Positions 43,237 to 51,678 of a stretch of 64,000 nucleotides of DNA are shown here, piece after piece (positions within the stretch are counted from its first letter, which is position 1; each line of letters starts with the position of its first letter). The DNA is from UBA5336 sp039818165 (GTDB lineage Bacteria; Pseudomonadota; Alphaproteobacteria; Caulobacterales; Hyphomonadaceae), in assembly GCA_039818165.1 (NCBI GenBank), contig JBCBUL010000004.1, positions 62,001 to 126,000 on the forward strand. The letters run 5' to 3'. Under the pieces are notes generated by a model. The model was not told the origin of the DNA. It ran no database searches and worked only from the letters and a program-made list of their open reading frames with translations. Position numbers and translations under genes: made by a program.

Positions 43237-43874
43237 TCATCCAGAGATGTGGCGGACTTGTAAATCAGAAGCGCCTGGGTCCGATTATTAGCACCCAGTT
43301 TTCTGAATATGGCCGTCATATGCGCCTTCACGGTCGCAACTGAAATGTTCATCTCAAAGGCAATCTGCTTGTTCAACAGACCATCAGATAGCCCGGCAAG
43401 AACGCGCCTTTGGGCGGGCGTGAGGCTCGCAACGCGCGCAGCAAGCTCAGCCTGCGCCAAGTCCTCGGCATTGGCTTCGGCTTCTGGAAACCACGCCCCA
43501 CCATCCAGCGCTGTCGCGAGGGCCGCTGAAAGCTCCTCAAGACCAAGACTCTTGGGCAGATAGCCTGCCGCGCCAAACGTCCTGGCCTTCTCATAGGCCT
43601 CAACAGACTCCGTTGCAGACACGACATAGATTGGAACGTCTGGTGAATTGGCGCGCAACGTAGCGAGGCCGTCGAAACCGCTTGAGTCTGACAAGTTCAG
43701 ATCAAGCAAAACCAGATCGAATGATCCTCCTGCGAGTTGCTCACGCGCATCACCCAGTGATCCGGCATGGGTTGTGCTCGCCCCATCGGGATAAGCAGCA
43801 ACAAGCGCAGCCTCCAGCGCATCCCTGAACAGGGGATGGTCATCCACAATCAAAACGCTGGGCCCGTTGGCCAT
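43221..43874 (-). CDS. crbR: LuxR-type response regulator (CrbR-like)
   Basis: A 217-residue two-component regulator. The receiver domain starts SVLIVDDHPLFRDALEAALV and carries the phosphorylated Asp58 in LVLLDLNLSDSSG, with Lys in AAGYLPKSLG. The C-terminal LuxR helix-turn-helix reads LTPAQRRVLAGLSDGLLNKQ, MNISVATVKAHMTAIFRKLG. It resembles CrbR/AgmR/ErdR-type regulators, known to control acs and related acetate genes. It lies between the CrbS-like kinase, with which it overlaps tail to tail, and the porin-acs genes, which are divergent from it, so it probably regulates acs. CrbR sequences are usually of this length. Confidence 0.9.
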   Translation of the reverse strand: MANGPSVLIVDDHPLFRDALEAALVAAYPDGASTTHAGSLGDAREQLAGGSFDLVLLDLNLSDSSGFDGLATLRANSPDVPIYVVSATESVEAYEKARTFGAAGYLPKSLGLEELSAALATALDGGAWFPEAEANAEDLAQAELAARVASLTPAQRRVLAGLSDGLLNKQIAFEMNISVATVKAHMTAIFRKLGANNRTQALLIYKSATSLDDHSAA

Positions 43875-44051
43875 TTAGTCCTCCCAAGACTTGGAGCGCC
43901 GGATTTCCGGTCTTCATCCAATACTGGCCAGCTTACGCGGGTTCACGGACAAGTCGAGTCGCTGCGACCTTTGTCTTACGCCCAATGGCCAATGGCGCGC
44001 CCGCACCTGCCCAGAGATACTTTCCCCAACAAATGAAAGGGGAGTAACCGA

Positions 44052-45347
44052 GTGAGCTATCGTATCAAAGCAGCCCTGTTGTCGACCGTGGCGGCGTTTG
44101 CCGTGGGCGCCGCCCAGGCCCAGGCATCAGATGTGGAAGCCCGCATCGCAGCCTTGGAGGCCATGGTTGCGGAGCTAAAAGCCGAACTGGCCGAAGAACG
44201 CGCAGACATGGACGAGGCCATTGTTCGCCTCGAAAACGTGGAGCGCGAAGCCACTGATCGTCCCGTCGTCGCCACGGATGGCTTCGTCGTCGGTGACACC
44301 ACGTTCAAGATCTCGGGTTTCATAATAGATGCCGATACCCACATCACGGCTCTCAGCGATGGTCAGATTGGCTCCAACTCCATCGCACGGGATTTTTATA
44401 TTCCGGGCGCGACCCCTATTGGCGGCGATGACAGCACCCAGACGGATCTGACTGCGCAGGCCACGCGGTTTGCCGTCACCGCGCAGCGGCAAGTGGGCGG
44501 CAAAGCGCTGACCGGCCACATCGAGATGGACTTTCTCGGCTCCGCCCAGGGCAACGAGTTGGTCTCCAACTCTTTCAGCCCACGCCTGCGCCGGGCCTAC
44601 ATCGACTACGGCAACTGGCGCGTGGGCCAGGCGTGGTCGACGTTCCAGAACACATCGGCCATTCCAGAGAGCGCGAGTTTCCTCATCCTGTCAGACGGCA
44701 TGGTGTTCGTTCGCCAGGCGCAGATCCGCTATACAAATGGAAACTTTCAGGTCGCTATCGAAAATCCAAACACAACCAGCCTGAATTTCGGCAGCCAGGA
44801 CGAGAACGTCCTGCCAGACGTGGTCGCGCGCTACAACATGAAGGGTGATTTCGGCAATGTGTCCCTCGCGGCAATCGGGCGTCAGCTCCGCGCGGACTTT
44901 GGCGCCAACGAAGAACAAGTGTTCGGCTGGGGCCTCAGCGCTGCGGGCCGCGTGAACGTCGGCGAAAGCGGGGATATTCGCTTCAACCTCACCGGCGGCG
45001 AAGGCCTCGGACGCTATATCGGCCTGGCCGCCAGTCGCGCCACCGCCCTTGACCCCAGCGGGGACCTTGAAGCCATATCCAGCTATGGCGGCCTGATCGC
45101 GTTCCGACAGCCCTTTGGCGAAACCGCGCGCTTCAATGTCGGCTATAGCGGCCTCTGGGTCGACAATCCCGACTATCTTGGCGGCGGCGCGACCAGCTCC
45201 ACCCAATCGGCCTATGGCGCAATCCTCTGGGAGCCTATCGAGAAGGTCACGATGGGCACGGAGCTGCTCTACGGCATTCGCGAGCTTGAAAGCGGCGCGG
45301 ATGGATCAATCACGCGCTTCACATTCTCGACCAAGTACGCATTCTAG
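44052..45347 (+). CDS. DcaP-like trimeric outer membrane porin
   Basis: A 431-residue outer-membrane protein starting at GTG with GGGGAG upstream. The signal peptide ends VGAAQAQA. A short coiled coil (VEARIAALEAMVAELKAELA) precedes the barrel, as in DcaP. The barrel includes TTFKISGFIIDADTHITALS, RRAYIDYGNWRVGQAWSTFQ and DGMVFVRQAQIRYTNGNFQV, and ends with the Phe signature FTFSTKYAF. DcaP of Acinetobacter transports dicarboxylates. Here acs begins 13 bases downstream, so this porin likely lets acetate or related acids cross the outer membrane. Confidence 0.9.
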   Translation: MSYRIKAALLSTVAAFAVGAAQAQASDVEARIAALEAMVAELKAELAEERADMDEAIVRLENVEREATDRPVVATDGFVVGDTTFKISGFIIDADTHITALSDGQIGSNSIARDFYIPGATPIGGDDSTQTDLTAQATRFAVTAQRQVGGKALTGHIEMDFLGSAQGNELVSNSFSPRLRRAYIDYGNWRVGQAWSTFQNTSAIPESASFLILSDGMVFVRQAQIRYTNGNFQVAIENPNTTSLNFGSQDENVLPDVVARYNMKGDFGNVSLAAIGRQLRADFGANEEQVFGWGLSAAGRVNVGESGDIRFNLTGGEGLGRYIGLAASRATALDPSGDLEAISSYGGLIAFRQPFGETARFNVGYSGLWVDNPDYLGGGATSSTQSAYGAILWEPIEKVTMGTELLYGIRELESGADGSITRFTFSTKYAF

Positions 45348-45360
45348 GAGGACACAGACC

Positions 45361-47334
45361 ATGGACGGCGGAGAACCCATCATGACGGAAGAGACACTCG
45401 TTCCAGTTCCAGAGGGGTTCGCCGCTGGCGCCAAGCTCTCACCCGAAGCGTACAAGGAGATGTATGAGCGCTCCATCAATGATCCAGAAGGGTTCTGGAT
45501 GGAATGCGCGAACCGCATCGACTGGATCCAGAAACCTACCCGGGCGAAGGACACGTCCTTCGAACAAGGCGACTTCAGGATCAAATGGTATGAAGACGGC
45601 GTCCTCAATGTCTCCTACAATTGCCTTGACCGCCACCTGGAAACGCGCGGTGACAAAGCAGCTCTGATCTGGGAAGGCGACAGCCCAGACGAAAGCCACA
45701 CGCTCACCTACAAACAACTCCACAGCGCCGTCTGCAAGTTTGCAAACGTGCTCAAGGGCATGGGCATCCAGAAAGGGGACCGGGTTACGATCTACATGCC
45801 CATGATCCTGGAAGCGGCCTACGCGATGCTCGCCTGCACGCGGATAGGTGCGGTCCACTCCATCGTGTTCGGCGGCTTTTCGCCAGAAGCTCTGGCCGGG
45901 CGCATCATCGACTGCGACTCAAAGTTCGTCATCACCGCTGACGAAGGCCTTCGCGGCTCGCGCACAGTGCCCCTGAAGGCCAACTGCGACGCGGCGTGCG
46001 ACCATGAAGGTGTTGCAGTCGAGAAAGTGCTGGTTGTGCAGCGCACAGGCGGCGATGTGACGATGAAAGACGGCCGGGACATCTGGCTGCACGAGGCCGG
46101 CGCCGACGTCTCAGACGACTGCCCGCCCGAGCCCATGAAGGCCGAGGACCCGCTGTTCATCCTCTACACATCGGGGTCCACGGGCAAGCCCAAGGGCGTC
46201 CTCCACACAACTGGCGGATACCTGGTCTGGGCCTCCCTGACCCATGACTATGTGTTCGACCTGCGCGAGGACGACATATACTGGTGCACCGCCGATGTGG
46301 GCTGGGTCACCGGACACACCTACATCGTGTATGGCCCGCTCGCCAACGGCGCCACCAGCCTGATGTTCGAAGGCGTCCCTTCATATCCTGACGCCTCGCG
46401 TTTCTGGAACGTGGTCGACAAGCACAAGGTTTCGCTGTTTTACACGGCGCCGACGGCGATCCGCGCCCTGATGCGCGAGGGTGAGGACTTCGTGAACAAG
46501 ACCTCGCGCAAGACCCTGCGCGTCCTGGGGTCTGTGGGCGAACCGATCAATCCTGAAGCGTGGGAATGGTACTTTCATGTGGTCGGCGAAGGCCGCTGTC
46601 CGATCGTGGACACGTGGTGGCAGACGGAGACCGGCGGCGCCATGATGATGCCCCTGCCCGGCACTACCGGCATGAAGCCCGGCGCGGCAATGAACCCCTT
46701 CTTTGGCATCAAGCCGGAACTTCTGGATGCGGAAGGCAACACGCTGGCAGGCGCCGTTGAAGGCAATTTGGTTATCACAGACAGCTGGCCCGGCCAGATG
46801 CGCACGGTCTACGGCGACGACCAACGCTTCCGCGACACCTACTTCTCGGCCTATCCCGGTAATTATTTCACCGGAGACGGCGCGCGGCGCGACGCGGATG
46901 GCGCGATCTGGATCACGGGCCGCGTGGACGATGTGATCAATGTGTCCGGCCACCGTATGGGCACAGCTGAAGTGGAAAGCGCGCTGGTGGCCCATGACGC
47001 CGTCGCCGAAGCCGCCGTGGTCGGCTATCCCCATGACGTGAAGGGTCAAGGCATCTATGCCTATGTCACCGTGCGGGCGGGCGTCGAGGCCGATGACGCG
47101 CTGAAGAAAGACCTCGTCAAACATGTGCGCGCCGAGATCGGCCCGATTGCGAGCCCGGACCTGATCCAGTTCGCCAATGGCCTGCCGAAGACGCGCTCTG
47201 GCAAGATCATGCGCCGAATACTGCGCAAGATTGCCGAGGACAGCTTCGATAATCTGGGCGACACCTCGACCCTGGCTGAGCCCGGCGTGGTCAATGATCT
47301 GATTGAGCATCGCCAGAACCGGCAAGGCTCGTAG
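45361..47334 (+). CDS. acs: acetyl-CoA synthetase
   Basis: A 657-residue AMP-forming enzyme, the usual length, activating acetate to acetyl-CoA. I take ATG 45361, with AGGAGG nine bases upstream; ATG 45382 is the alternative. The nucleotide loop is LYTSGSTGKPKGVLHTTGGY; WCTADVGWVTGHTYIVYGPL, VDTWWQTETGG, YFTGDGARRDADGAIWITGR and VDDVINVSGHRMGTAEVES follow. Lys615 in PKTRSGKIMRRILRK is the site that protein acetylation regulates in well-studied enzymes. It forms an operon with the porin upstream, opposite the CrbR-like regulator. Confidence 0.97.
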   Translation: MDGGEPIMTEETLVPVPEGFAAGAKLSPEAYKEMYERSINDPEGFWMECANRIDWIQKPTRAKDTSFEQGDFRIKWYEDGVLNVSYNCLDRHLETRGDKAALIWEGDSPDESHTLTYKQLHSAVCKFANVLKGMGIQKGDRVTIYMPMILEAAYAMLACTRIGAVHSIVFGGFSPEALAGRIIDCDSKFVITADEGLRGSRTVPLKANCDAACDHEGVAVEKVLVVQRTGGDVTMKDGRDIWLHEAGADVSDDCPPEPMKAEDPLFILYTSGSTGKPKGVLHTTGGYLVWASLTHDYVFDLREDDIYWCTADVGWVTGHTYIVYGPLANGATSLMFEGVPSYPDASRFWNVVDKHKVSLFYTAPTAIRALMREGEDFVNKTSRKTLRVLGSVGEPINPEAWEWYFHVVGEGRCPIVDTWWQTETGGAMMMPLPGTTGMKPGAAMNPFFGIKPELLDAEGNTLAGAVEGNLVITDSWPGQMRTVYGDDQRFRDTYFSAYPGNYFTGDGARRDADGAIWITGRVDDVINVSGHRMGTAEVESALVAHDAVAEAAVVGYPHDVKGQGIYAYVTVRAGVEADDALKKDLVKHVRAEIGPIASPDLIQFANGLPKTRSGKIMRRILRKIAEDSFDNLGDTSTLAEPGVVNDLIEHRQNRQGS

Positions 47335-47336
47335 AC

Positions 47337-47355
47337 CCGGGCCGTGCGGGCCCGG
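47337..47355 (+). terminator. hairpin after acs, possible terminator
   Basis: CCGGGCC at 47337-47343 and GGCCCGG at 47349-47355 form a strong seven-base stem with a five-base loop directly after the acs stop. No T run follows, so it may act with Rho or stabilise the mRNA. The gap to the next gene (47536) otherwise shows only a second small inverted repeat, GGATC-GATCC, near 47410-47425. Confidence 0.4.
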
Positions 47356-47536
47356 TGATCCCCCGCACATCCTGCGCCTAGCAGCGCACCTCCCAACTGA
47401 ACGCCTCGGATCCAGCCAGATCCGGGGCGCCCTCTCAATTAGTGGGTCCGTCAATTCGCATTATAGGGAATTAGCAGGGCCCCCGGCAAAATCAGATGAG
47501 CCTTAACGGTCTACGACACCCCGCAAACCGGACTCA

Positions 47537-49456
47537 TCAGTTGCCGAGCGCGGCGTCCAACAAGAGGAAAGCGGAAAGACGTGGGGACGCATTCCGGTTG
47601 GACTTCTGGGTCCGGTCCAGAGCTGCCATCGCATCAGCGGTCTCAAGCGATACAAACTCGCGCGCGAGCCCAACAAACTCTTCGTCTGTCATCAGTCTTT
47701 TCGCCACGCGGTCGAGTTCGAACTTCGCCGTCGTGCGGATCACTGAACGCCTCTGGCTCTCGCCCTTACGGGCTGCGGCAGCAATTTTGCGCTTATCCTT
47801 TGGTCGAAAGATATTGGCCAGTGTCATTCCGGCGCCTTCGAGTCTTCGGATCACAAGCTCTGCTGTGCCCTCCCGCGAAAGCTCGTCGGTATCATCCCGG
47901 TCCATATCATGGAGGATGGTGGACCACCCCATTTCCCGTCGCGGCGCTTCGCCAACACGCGCACCGGTGTCATTGGCGTTCGGCGCAGGAACGGGTTCTG
48001 TCTCTTCGAGCGGATCGAACGGCGGCGGTGTCGTTTCCACGTGTTGCGGCGCAGGTGTAGCTGAGGACTGCAGAGACGGGCTGTCGAACCCCGTAGTCAG
48101 CACGGGCAAGTCGCGTTCTCGCGTCTGGTTGTGTACGTCCGTCGGCGCATACGGTGAGTCCTCGAAGAGTTCGGTATCGATGGAGCGCGCAGGCGCGGAA
48201 GGCACGGAAAGCGGCGGCGACGCAAACAAAGGATCAGATGATTCCACATCCGGCGATGCTGGCGGCACACTCGGCGTCAGCGATGAGCGGATCGCCGGAC
48301 GCTCCGATTTTGCGACAGTCGGCGGTGTCACCGCACGTTGCAGCGCATCGGACGCTTGAGTCAGTCGCTTCTCTGTAAGGTCGCTTTCAGCGCGGGCCGC
48401 TACACCAACCGCTTTGAGCGCCGCGCCGGCTTGTTCGGCCGACTGGCGCAGAACCTGGATTTGCATTGCGGCTTCTTCGCTGGATTCGCGGGTCCGTTTC
48501 TGGATTTCAAGCGACGCCCGGCGGGCATCGTCCAGGGCTGAAGACACGGCAGATTGCAGCGCTTCGCCGGTGCTACCCGCAGCCTCCACAGCGGCTTCAC
48601 TGGCTCTGACTGCTATGTCCACTGTGCGCTTAGAATGGTCAAGTTTGTCTTCGACGCGCGCAATTGCGTGCATGAGCGACTCAGAATGCGCGCCAGCCTC
48701 GCCGGCCATCTGGTTCAATCGGGAAAGCTCGGACGCCAGGGTCTGACTGGCCTGACGCATGGCATTCAATCGTGAATCGAGCGCGTCATCGGCGCGACCG
48801 ATCTCTTCCGCCGCCAACCGCGCGGCTTCGACCATATGTTGCGCCTGGCGCGGGATCGCCTCGTTAAGCGTCTCTCCCTGGGACCTGAGATCCCGGATCA
48901 GGGACTCCAGCGCCGTACGCTCCTGACCCAGTTGCGCGGACAAATCGCGGGCATTGTCCGCAGCGGCATAACTGACCGACTCCAGCCGGAGACGCTCATC
49001 GCCAATCTCCGATGAAAGCGCCTTCATGGCGCCGAGTGCCTGCCCCATCGCCTGATCTACGTCCCGAGCGCTTGTGGAAAGCCGTGTCGCCAGGGTTTCA
49101 GCTTCTCCCGTTTGGGTTTCGGCAGGTGCGAGCAACTGACTTGCCGCTTTGAGAACCAGCGTATTTGCAGAAGCGCTGCGCGCGCTTTCCCGCGCCATGA
49201 ACCCCGCCATCAGGATCAAACATCCCGGCATCATCGCCATCACCACGCCCGCCGCGAGTGTAATCGGGGGTTGGCCCAAGAGGGCATTCAAATCCATCGA
49301 TGTGACGACGACGGCAACGACACTGATTAGCCACAGGACTGCAAGCAAGAAGCCCGCCCAGGGCATCCACCGCCCCGAAGTCCTGACCACATCGAGATCA
49401 TGTTCCCGCGCATGTGGGACAGAAGATGGCTCAGGCAGATTAGATGTGTCGCTCAT
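47537..49456 (-). CDS. membrane-anchored coiled-coil protein, TipN-like architecture
   Basis: A 639-residue protein. Two membrane helices lie near residues 31-52 (MPWAGFLLAVLWLISVVAVV) and 65-86. Residues about 95-365 are a long Ala/Glu/Arg-rich coiled coil (IGDERLRLESVSYAAADNAR, LAAEEIGRADDALDSRLNAM, RRASLEIQKRTRESSEEAAM). A Pro/Ser-rich linker (about 375-480) leads to a conserved-looking C-terminal globular domain (MGWSTILHDMDRDDTDELSR, LEGAGMTLANIFRPKDKRKI, KFELDRVAKRLMTDEEFVGL). Two helices plus a coiled coil is the layout of TipN, a polarity factor of Caulobacter, but homology is not proved. It lies after etfBA on the same strand, with a terminator in between. Confidence 0.75.
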   Translation of the reverse strand: MSDTSNLPEPSSVPHAREHDLDVVRTSGRWMPWAGFLLAVLWLISVVAVVVTSMDLNALLGQPPITLAAGVVMAMMPGCLILMAGFMARESARSASANTLVLKAASQLLAPAETQTGEAETLATRLSTSARDVDQAMGQALGAMKALSSEIGDERLRLESVSYAAADNARDLSAQLGQERTALESLIRDLRSQGETLNEAIPRQAQHMVEAARLAAEEIGRADDALDSRLNAMRQASQTLASELSRLNQMAGEAGAHSESLMHAIARVEDKLDHSKRTVDIAVRASEAAVEAAGSTGEALQSAVSSALDDARRASLEIQKRTRESSEEAAMQIQVLRQSAEQAGAALKAVGVAARAESDLTEKRLTQASDALQRAVTPPTVAKSERPAIRSSLTPSVPPASPDVESSDPLFASPPLSVPSAPARSIDTELFEDSPYAPTDVHNQTRERDLPVLTTGFDSPSLQSSATPAPQHVETTPPPFDPLEETEPVPAPNANDTGARVGEAPRREMGWSTILHDMDRDDTDELSREGTAELVIRRLEGAGMTLANIFRPKDKRKIAAAARKGESQRRSVIRTTAKFELDRVAKRLMTDEEFVGLAREFVSLETADAMAALDRTQKSNRNASPRLSAFLLLDAALGN

Positions 49457-49523
49457 TTGCCACAGGTAATACGTGAATCTTGGCGAAAGTGCGAGCGAGA
49501 AATAGCAGAAAGGAGGAAGTGGA

Positions 49524-49574
49524 ATGCAGAAAAAGCCAAATGTTTTCAGCGAAGCAGACGGAACTGCAGCTTAA
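49524..49574 (+). CDS. possible 16-residue micropeptide with strong ribosome-binding site
   Basis: ATG 49524 is preceded by AAAGGAGGAAGTGGA, an almost perfect Shine-Dalgarno at seven-base spacing. The frame reads MQKKPNVFSEADGTAA and stops. No relative is known to me. The signal may be a chance purine run, and it is oriented away from the coiled-coil gene. A leader role is not supported, as nothing follows it in the same direction. Confidence 0.2.
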   Translation: MQKKPNVFSEADGTAA

Positions 49575-49598
49575 ATCCACGAAAGGCCAGGTTCGAGA

Positions 49599-49664
49599 CT
49601 AGCCGAAAAGGGCCGAAAGGACGGCCTGAACGAGGTAAATAACGGTTTCGAACAAGGACACCAT
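49599..49664 (-). CDS. possible 21-residue hydrophobic micropeptide
   Basis: From ATG 49662-49664 the frame encodes MVSLFETVIYLVQAVLSALF plus Gly, a length and hydrophobicity able to span a membrane. GGAG lies six bases upstream. A second in-frame ATG four codons earlier (49676) gives 25 residues. It stands between the etfA terminator and the coiled-coil gene on the same strand. This is a candidate only. Confidence 0.3.
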   Translation of the reverse strand: MVSLFETVIYLVQAVLSALFG

Positions 49665-49741
49665 TGCCCACTCCATCTATCGAATAACGATATCTGAGTG
49701 CCTTTTGCATCCAAACTTCACCAAAGGCAAGCCAGTAAATC

Positions 49742-49776
49742 AAAAAAACCCCAATGCCGAGGCACCGGGGTTTCTT
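49742..49776 (-). terminator. rho-independent terminator after etfA
   Basis: AAACCCC near 49746-49752 pairs with GGGGTTT at 49767-49773, and TGCC/GGCA (49755-49758 with 49761-49764) extends the stem. On the minus strand the hairpin is followed by a run of T. It lies 20 bases past the etfA stop and closes the etfBA transcript. Confidence 0.85.
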
Positions 49777-49795
49777 AGAAAGCCTGGAACTGGCG

Positions 49796-50725
49796 CTAGA
49801 GCGCTTCGGTCAGCTCCGGCACTGCAGAGAAGAGATCCGCAACGAGTCCATAATCAGCGACCTGGAAGATCGGTGCTTCCTCATCCTTGTTGATCGCGAC
49901 GATGATCTTGGAGTCCTTCATACCAGCAAGGTGCTGAATTGCCCCGGAAATGCCAACGGCAACATAAAGCTCTGGCGCGACGATCTTGCCGGTCTGCCCG
50001 ACCTGATAGTCGTTTGGCGCATAGCCTGCATCTACAGCGGCACGTGACGCACCAATAGCAGCGCCAAGTTTGTCTGCCAGCGGCACGATATACTTGTTGA
50101 ACTCATCTTCGGAGCCGAGCGCCCGGCCACCGGACACAACGCGTTTGGCCGCCGTCAATTCCGGCCGATCGCTTTCAACGATCTGCTCAGACACAAACTC
50201 TGCCTTGAACGGGCCGTCCGGTGCGGAAACCGCTTCAACGCTTGCACTTCCGCCTTCAGCGGCGGCTTCAAATGCTGTGCCGCGGACTGTAACGACTTTC
50301 TTCGCATCTGAAGACGTGACCGTCATGATGGCGTTGCCCGCATAAATCGGGCGTTCAAAAGTGTTCGTATCGATTACGTCGGTAATGTCGGAAAGCTGCA
50401 TCACGTCCAACTTCGCAGCGATCCGCGGCGCGATGTTCTTGCCTGTCGTTGTCGCTGGCGCGAATACGGCGTCATACCCACCTATCATGGGAACAACGAG
50501 CGCTTCCATGGCTTCGGCGAGCTGTTTTTTGTACGGCGCGCCGTCGGCATGCAGAACCTTGCGAACGCCGGCAATCTTGGCCGCAGCGTCCGCGACGCCC
50601 CCCGCCCCTTCGCCCGCAACCAGGATGTCGATGTCGCCGCCGAATTTCGCCGCGGCCGTTACGACCTTATGGGTTGCATCGGACAGGGCGGCATTGTCGT
50701 GCTCGGCAATAACCAGAACAGCCAT
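49796..50725 (-). CDS. etfA: electron transfer flavoprotein, alpha subunit
   Basis: A 309-residue subunit that binds FAD. The C-terminal FAD domain carries the family signature: RPELTAAKRVVSGGRALGSE, SRAAVDAGYAPNDYQVGQTG, ELYVAVGISGAIQHLAGMKD and IIVAINKDEEAPIFQVADYG. The heterodimer with EtfB accepts electrons from acyl-CoA dehydrogenases and passes them to ETF-ubiquinone oxidoreductase. It shares one base with the etfB stop (TGATG), so translation is coupled. The terminator downstream ends the operon. The dehydrogenase at 6.2-7.4 kb is a candidate electron donor. Confidence 0.97.
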   Translation of the reverse strand: MAVLVIAEHDNAALSDATHKVVTAAAKFGGDIDILVAGEGAGGVADAAAKIAGVRKVLHADGAPYKKQLAEAMEALVVPMIGGYDAVFAPATTTGKNIAPRIAAKLDVMQLSDITDVIDTNTFERPIYAGNAIMTVTSSDAKKVVTVRGTAFEAAAEGGSASVEAVSAPDGPFKAEFVSEQIVESDRPELTAAKRVVSGGRALGSEDEFNKYIVPLADKLGAAIGASRAAVDAGYAPNDYQVGQTGKIVAPELYVAVGISGAIQHLAGMKDSKIIVAINKDEEAPIFQVADYGLVADLFSAVPELTEAL

Positions 50726-51471
50726 CAGACAGCTCCTTTGGATTTGAGTTTTTCGACCAGCGTTGGAACATCTTCAACAATCTCACCGGCTTCGCGCGCA
50801 GGCGGCTCGGTGACTTTCACCACGGAAAGACGCGGGGAGATATCCACGCCATAGTCCCCTGGCTCTTTCATATCGATTGGCTTCTTTTTAGCCTTCATGA
50901 TGTTCGGCAAAGACGCATAGCGCGGCTCGTTCAACCGAAGATCAACCGTAACAATGGCAGGCGTTTCAAGCGCAACGGTTTGCAGGCCGCCGTCGACTTC
51001 ACGGGTCACGTGGAGAGACTCGCCTTCCTTGCTGACCTCAGACGCAAATGTCCCCTGGGGCCATCCGAGCAGGGCGCCGAGCATCTGCCCCGTCTGGTTG
51101 CAGTCATCATCAATAGCCTGCTTGCCAAGGATCACCATGTCCGGGCTTTCGGCCTCGACCACTTTCACCAGAAGCTTGGCGACCGCGAGCGGCTCAACCG
51201 TTTCATCGGTCTTGATCAGAATACCCCGGTCCGCACCCATAGCGAGGGCTGTGCGGATCGTTTCCTGAGCTTGCTGGGGTCCGATGGAGACAGCGACAAT
51301 CTCCGTGACGGTGCCCGCCTCTTTCATCTGGACGGCCTCTTCCACGGAGATCTCGTCAAACGGGTTCATGGACATTTTGACGTTCGCCAGGTCCACCCCG
51401 GTCTGGTCCGGTTTCACGCGGACTTTGACATTGTAGTCGATGACCCGTTTCACGGGGACGAGCACCTTCAT
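50725..51471 (-). CDS. etfB: electron transfer flavoprotein, beta subunit
   Basis: A 248-residue subunit that binds AMP. It begins MKVLVPVKRVIDYNVKVRVK and has the family block MSMNPFDEISVEEAVQMKEA, IGPQQAQETIRTALAMGADR and DLRLNEPRYASLPNIMKAKK, the signature loop contacting acyl-CoA dehydrogenases. SPDMVILGKQAIDDDCNQTG and GWPQGTFASEV are also typical. A CAGGAG site precedes the ATG. It is the first gene of the etfBA operon. Upstream, between 51472 and 51678, there is no other ORF, only the terminator of the giant gene. Confidence 0.97.
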   Translation of the reverse strand: MKVLVPVKRVIDYNVKVRVKPDQTGVDLANVKMSMNPFDEISVEEAVQMKEAGTVTEIVAVSIGPQQAQETIRTALAMGADRGILIKTDETVEPLAVAKLLVKVVEAESPDMVILGKQAIDDDCNQTGQMLGALLGWPQGTFASEVSKEGESLHVTREVDGGLQTVALETPAIVTVDLRLNEPRYASLPNIMKAKKKPIDMKEPGDYGVDISPRLSVVKVTEPPAREAGEIVEDVPTLVEKLKSKGAV

Positions 51472-51628
51472 CGGCAGGCTCCTGGCTGGAAGTGACTATT
51501 TATGGGTGCAGGAGCGTAAAGCGATGTTCCCCCACACTATGACCGCAGTGGTAGACAGGATGACGCCTGATATCAAGCTTTCCGTTGACGTTAGCGTCAA
51601 TTTGGCGCGACCTTTTTGACAAAGGCAA

Positions 51629-51652
51629 ACGCCCCGGATCCGGTCCGGGGCG
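51629..51652 (-). terminator. rho-independent-type hairpin after the giant gene
   Basis: CGCCCCGG at 51630-51637 pairs perfectly with CCGGGGCG at 51645-51652, loop ATCCGGT. Read on the minus strand it is followed by TTTGCCTTTG, a moderate T tract. It begins 27 bases after the stop of the giant ORF. The 51472-51678 gap also must hold the etfB promoter. Confidence 0.7.
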
Positions 51653-51678
51653 CCCACTAATTCGCTACAGATTATGGC

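Larger units (their letters stand above)
49457..49795. other. 339-base intergenic region with two tiny ORFs and a terminator
   Basis: This is the only gap above 300 bases between confident genes. It must hold the promoter of the minus-strand coiled-coil gene ending at 49456. It contains a plus-strand 16-codon ORF with a very strong ribosome-binding site (49524), a minus-strand hydrophobic ORF (49599-49664), and the etfA terminator (49742-49776). I see no RNA gene. Confidence 0.6.

Noticed and set aside
46381..47454. Long minus-strand ORF opposite acs
   Set aside because: It is a mirror of the acs frame in GC-rich sequence; no family resemblance and no credible start signal.
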